From NCBI GenBank assembly GCA_963835735.1, contig CAWIGP010000002.1:124001-188000 (forward strand): a DNA stretch of 64,000 bases, read 5' to 3'. The number at the start of each line of letters is the position of its first letter. Positions within the stretch are counted from its first letter, which is position 1. Both the position numbers and the translations under genes were made by a program. The stretch comes from DASQMT01 sp963835735. GTDB taxonomy: Bacteria > Actinomycetota > Thermoleophilia > Solirubrobacterales > Solirubrobacteraceae. The notes below the pieces were generated by a model that saw only the letters and a program-made list of their open reading frames with translations, searched no databases and was not told the DNA's origin. Positions 61,011-64,000 of the stretch are shown here, in pieces.

Positions 61011-62747
61011 TCAGCCCGCGCAGCGCTCGAGCGCCCGCTCCAGCTCCCGCTCGAGCGTGGTCCCGCGCCAGCCGTCGTCGAGCGCCGGCAGGTGCGGCGC
61101 GAAGCGCCGGTCGCCGCTCAGCGCCGCGAGCCTGATCGCCGCCTCCTGCAGGGCGTGGCGCGTCCACAGCGAGCCGCCCGCCTCACCGGCGCCGAGCAGC
61201 TCCAGCGCCGGCTCTACCGCACGCGCGTCGCCGCGCAGCGCCAGCCCATGCACGGCCTCGATGCGCACCTCGGGATCGGCGTCGTCCAGCCGCGCGGCGA
61301 GCGCGTCGCGCAGCGCCGGCGAGTCGGCCGGCGCGAGCGTGCCGAGCGCGAACGTCGCCCAGTCGCGGATCGCCGGGTCGGGATCGGCGGACAGCTCGAT
61401 CAGCGCGTCCGTCGCGAGTGGATCGGTGCGGCCGGCGAGAGCCGAGGCGACCCCGTCGCGGACGCCGGCGTCCGGGTGCCCGCGCATCCGCAGCAGCCAC
61501 GAGAGCCCCCACGGCTTTCCCAGGTGACCGAGCGACGCGGCGATCACGGCGAGCACGCCCGGGTGGTCCTCGCGCTCGCCCATCTCCTCCAGCAGCGCTG
61601 CCGACGCCGCCGGCAGCGTCCGCACCGGCGCGCCGAGCTGGCCGGCCACGTAGGCCGCCACGCTGCGGGCGCGCGGGTCGGGGTCATGGGCGAGCGGCGA
61701 CAGCGCCTCCAGCACGTCGGGGGTGCCGCGCCAGCCGAGCGCCGCGAGGTGCGGCGCCCACTCGTCGCCCGAGTCCCACTCCTCGACCGCGCGCCGGACA
61801 AGCTCGTCGAGCGGCTTGTCGGGTAGGCGGGGGTCGAGCCAGAAGTCGGTCAGCGCGGGATCCGGCCGGCCGCGGAGCCATGCCTGCGCGGCCATCGGCC
61901 GTCCGCCCGGCGGCTGGACCTCGGTCAGCTCCAGCGCGCCGCCGCGGCAGTCGAGCAGCAGCCGCTCGCCGTCGGTTCGTACGCGCCCGCCGGCCGGGGC
62001 GAGCGTCGGGCCGTCCGGGCGGGCGGCGACGACCCCGAGAAAGCGGCCGTCCGGCAGCGGCAGCCGCGCGCCGATGTGCGGGCGCAGCGCGCGCACGACC
62101 CGCTCGACCTCCTCGGGCGTGCGCGTCGGGTCCAGCGCGCGGTCCGCGGCCTCGATCTTGTGCGCGTACGTGACGCCGTCGGCCGGCTGCTCGCGCCACG
62201 GCGGGCGCTCGTCGAGCGCGCGCACCAGCAGCTCGCCGCTCAGCTCCTGGAGCCGCGCCGACAGCGTGCCGTAGTCGTCGTCGGGCGCGATCTTCGCCGC
62301 CGCCTGCAGGCACACCGGCCCCTCGTCGAGCCCTTCGGTGAGGCGCATGATCGAGACGCCGGTCTCCGGATCGCCGGCCATGATCGCGCGCTCGACCGGC
62401 GCTGCGCCGCGCCAGCGCGGCAGCAGCGACGGGTGGACGTTGAGCACCTCGTAGTCCGACAGCAGCGGCTCGCGGATCAGCACCCCGTAGGCGGAGACGA
62501 CGAGGACGTCGGGGGCGGCGGCCGCGATCCGCTCCAGCGACTCGGGCGCGTGGAGCGCCTCCGGCTGGATCAGCTCGAGCCCCAGCGCCTGCGCCGCCTC
62601 CGCCACCGGGGGAGCCTGCAGCGTGCGGCCGCGGCCGCGTGGGCGGTCGGGCCGGGTGACCACGAGCACCGGGCGGTGCGGGCCCGCCGCGAGCCGCTCG
62701 AGCACGGCGGCGGCGAACAGCGAGGTGCCCAGGTAGACGGTGCGCAA
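61011..62747 (-). CDS. fmt: Methionyl-tRNA formyltransferase fused to HEAT repeats
   Basis: 578 residues in one frame. Residues 1-305 are Fmt: MRTVYLGTSLFAAAVLERL, LVVSAYGVLI, NVHPSLLPRWRGAAPVERAI (SLLP motif and catalytic region), GVSIMRLTEGLDEGPV and the C-terminal OB-like domain ending near GRPMAAQAWLRG. Residues about 315-578 are HEAT/PBS-lyase-like repeats: DPDPRARSVAAYVAGQLGAP, VLAVIAASLGHLGKP, DAGVRDGVASALAGRTDPLA, DPAIRDWATFALGTLAP, DPEVRIEAVHGLALRGD. Normal Fmt ends at about 310 residues. It formylates initiator Met-tRNA; def lies eight bases upstream. Confidence 0.92.
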   Translation of the reverse strand: MRTVYLGTSLFAAAVLERLAAGPHRPVLVVTRPDRPRGRGRTLQAPPVAEAAQALGLELIQPEALHAPESLERIAAAAPDVLVVSAYGVLIREPLLSDYEVLNVHPSLLPRWRGAAPVERAIMAGDPETGVSIMRLTEGLDEGPVCLQAAAKIAPDDDYGTLSARLQELSGELLVRALDERPPWREQPADGVTYAHKIEAADRALDPTRTPEEVERVVRALRPHIGARLPLPDGRFLGVVAARPDGPTLAPAGGRVRTDGERLLLDCRGGALELTEVQPPGGRPMAAQAWLRGRPDPALTDFWLDPRLPDKPLDELVRRAVEEWDSGDEWAPHLAALGWRGTPDVLEALSPLAHDPDPRARSVAAYVAGQLGAPVRTLPAASAALLEEMGEREDHPGVLAVIAASLGHLGKPWGLSWLLRMRGHPDAGVRDGVASALAGRTDPLATDALIELSADPDPAIRDWATFALGTLAPADSPALRDALAARLDDADPEVRIEAVHGLALRGDARAVEPALELLGAGEAGGSLWTRHALQEAAIRLAALSGDRRFAPHLPALDDGWRGTTLERELERALERCAG

Positions 62748-62755
62748 GGGCGGCG

Positions 62756-63358
62756 TCAGGCCGAGGCGCCGAGCGGAGCGGCGGCGTTCTCCCGCAGCGC
62801 GCGCATCGCTTCCTTGCGCTGGTCGCGGCTGGTGCGGTCGAGGATGAGGACGCCGTCGAGGTGATCCATCTCGTGCTGGATCACGCGCGCCTCGAGCCCC
62901 GAGGCCTCGATCAGGATTCCCTCGCCGCGCTCGTCATGCGCGCGCACCCGGACGTGCACGGGGCGGTCAACATCGACGAGCACGCCCGGCAGGCTGAGGC
63001 AGCCCTCCTCCATCGGCTCACGCACGTCACTCGCCCACTCGAGCACGGGATTGACGAGCGCCGCAATCGCGGCCTCGGCCTCCACGCGGTAGACGAGCAC
63101 CCGGTGCATGACCCCGACCTGGGTCGCGGCGAGGCCGATCCCGAGCGCGTCGTTCATCAGCTGCCCCATGCGCCGGACCTCCTCACGCAGTGCCTCGTCG
63201 AAGCGCTCGATCATAAGCGCGCGGCTGCGCAGTACCGGATCGCCGTGCTTGCGGACGAGCTTGAGTGCGGCGTCACGACGCGCCCGCGTCTCGGGGTCGA
63301 GCCGGGGAGGCGGGTCCTCCTCGGCGACCTCTGTCGGCTCGTCGTGGCGGTCGGACAT
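62756..63358 (-). CDS. def: Peptide deformylase
   Basis: 200 residues with all three motifs: GIGLAATQVG, EGCLSLPG and HEMDHLDG (metal ligands Cys and two His). A ~30-residue acidic N-terminal extension (MSDRHDEPTEVAEEDPPP) precedes the conserved LKLVRKHGDPVLR. Removes formyl from nascent chains, acting after the Fmt encoded downstream. Confidence 0.96.
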   Translation of the reverse strand: MSDRHDEPTEVAEEDPPPRLDPETRARRDAALKLVRKHGDPVLRSRALMIERFDEALREEVRRMGQLMNDALGIGLAATQVGVMHRVLVYRVEAEAAIAALVNPVLEWASDVREPMEEGCLSLPGVLVDVDRPVHVRVRAHDERGEGILIEASGLEARVIQHEMDHLDGVLILDRTSRDQRKEAMRALRENAAAPLGASA

Positions 63359-63474
63359 GAGCGTCGAATGCTAGCCCGCCGACGGTGCTGGAACCTCAGG
63401 AGAAGGTGTCCGGTGCTCGACGTCCGGCTGACCGTGTCGAGCTACGCGACCGCGCGCCGGGCAGCCTCCCGTCT

Positions 63475-63509
63475 GCGCTCCGGGAGTTACAACGCGCTCC
63501 GGGAGTTAC
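63475..63509. repeat. Tandem 16-base repeat at the priA stop codon
   Basis: GCGCTCCGGGAGTTAC occurs at 63475-63490 and 63494-63509, three bases apart. The second copy contains the priA stop codon (TAA on the minus strand), so the first copy repeats the stop and its downstream context. Nothing else is seen in 63359-63505. Confidence 0.6.
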
Positions 63510-64000
63510 TGCGGATCGACGTCCACGCTGAACGCCACGGCCTTGTGCTCGCGGCGGTTCGCGGCGCGGTCCACCGCATCGCGCACCGCGGCGATCGCGG
63601 CGGCGCGGTCGTGGGCCTTGACGACGACCTGGGAGCGATGGCGGCCGCGGAGCCGGAACAGCGGCGCCGGCCCCAGCACCGTGGCGCCGCGCGCGTGCGC
63701 GACCGCTGCGGCGATCTCGCCGGCGGCGGCGCGCGGGGGCGCGGGCTGCTCGGACGAGCAGACGATCCGGATCAGCTCAGCGAACGGCGGGTAGTCCAGC
63801 GCGCGCCGCCGCGCCAGCTCGCCGGTCACGAACCCGCGCGCGTCGTGCGCGGCTGCCGCGACGATCGCGGGCGCTTCCGGCGCCATCGTCTGGACCAGCA
63901 CGTGCCCGCCCCGCGGGCCGCGCCCGGCGCGGCCGGCGAGCTGGGCGATCAGGGCGAACGTCCGCTCCTCGGCGCGGAAGTCCGGGAACCGCAGCGTCGA
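63506..64000 (-). CDS. priA: Primosomal protein N' (PriA), C-terminal part
   Basis: The last ~164 residues; the start lies beyond the window. RFPDFRAEERTFALIAQLAG followed by RAGRGPRGGHVLVQT is PriA helicase motif V/VI, then RALDYPPFAELIRIV and the C-terminal domain PAPLFRLRGRHRSQVVVKA. PriA restarts stalled replication forks. Gene order priA-def-fmt is conserved in actinobacteria. Confidence 0.93.
   Translation of the reverse strand, partial: STLRFPDFRAEERTFALIAQLAGRAGRGPRGGHVLVQTMAPEAPAIVAAAAHDARGFVTGELARRRALDYPPFAELIRIVCSSEQPAPPRAAAGEIAAAVAHARGATVLGPAPLFRLRGRHRSQVVVKAHDRAAAIAAVRDAVDRAANRREHKAVAFSVDVDPQ

Overview
The window reads as a chromosomal segment of a very GC-rich Gram-positive actinobacterium. 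Gene order follows the actinobacterial core (smc-rnc-acpP-plsX-rpmF-DUF177; sepIVA-coaD-rsmD-recG-DhaL kinase-rpmB; priA-def-fmt-rsmB-rpe; ribD-ribE-ribBA-ribH). The secreted-protein styles, the lack of classical mycobacterial or streptomycete neighbours and the many leaderless starts suggest a deep branch such as Thermoleophilia/Solirubrobacterales; this is inference and no rRNA gene is present to test it. I saw no tRNA, rRNA, CRISPR array, insertion sequence or prophage.

Layout. 1-4.6 kb: a minus-strand nucleoside-salvage operon (a CYTH-cytidine deaminase fusion, purine nucleoside phosphorylase, thymidine phosphorylase), upp and ftsY. 4.6-13.7 kb: an isoaspartyl methyltransferase, a DUF6325-like protein, then smc, rnc, acpP, plsX, rpmF and DUF177. 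13.7-20.5 kb: an acyl-CoA ligase, an unknown protein, a macro domain, acylphosphatase, a PD-(D/E)XK-like coiled-coil protein and an ABC-2 exporter. 20.6-28.9 kb: sepIVA, coaD, rsmD, recG, a YloV/FakA-like kinase, rpmB, a membrane Ser/Thr kinase and a Crp-type regulator. 28.9-36.2 kb: a divergent polyol locus (sugar ABC importer against mannitol-type dehydrogenase, DeoR regulator and inositol-phosphatase-like enzyme). 36.2-40.5 kb: an APH-fold kinase and the riboflavin genes. 40.5-48.3 kb: an envelope-glycan locus (three GT39-like membrane transferases, GT2, methyltransferase, flippase). 48.3-57.1 kb: STAS protein, GNAT, a decayed cupredoxin gene, a hydrolase, a MacB/LolD-like ABC system and two-component genes. 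57.1-64 kb: rpe, a zinc ribbon, rsmB, a secreted thrombospondin-type-3 protein, an fmt-HEAT fusion, def and the 3' end of priA.

Most operons are tightly coupled: about seventeen gene pairs overlap by exactly ATGA, GTGA or TTGA. Several first genes have a TAnnnT -10 element only 6-10 bases before the start codon, as expected for leaderless mRNA.

The most unusual non-genic signals are (1) three intergenic clusters of long perfect palindromes, each bracketed by inverted copies of a conserved ~20-base tag (13.0, 24.4 and 50.1 kb), and (2) a 166-base foldback filling the gap between rnc and smc, beside an RNase III that has lost two of four catalytic acidic residues and has only a CTG available as full-length start. 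Unusual proteins are the CYTH-cytidine deaminase and Fmt-HEAT fusions. At least eight genes contain apparent single-base insertions, always of the same sign, which points to sequencing or assembly error more than to gene decay.
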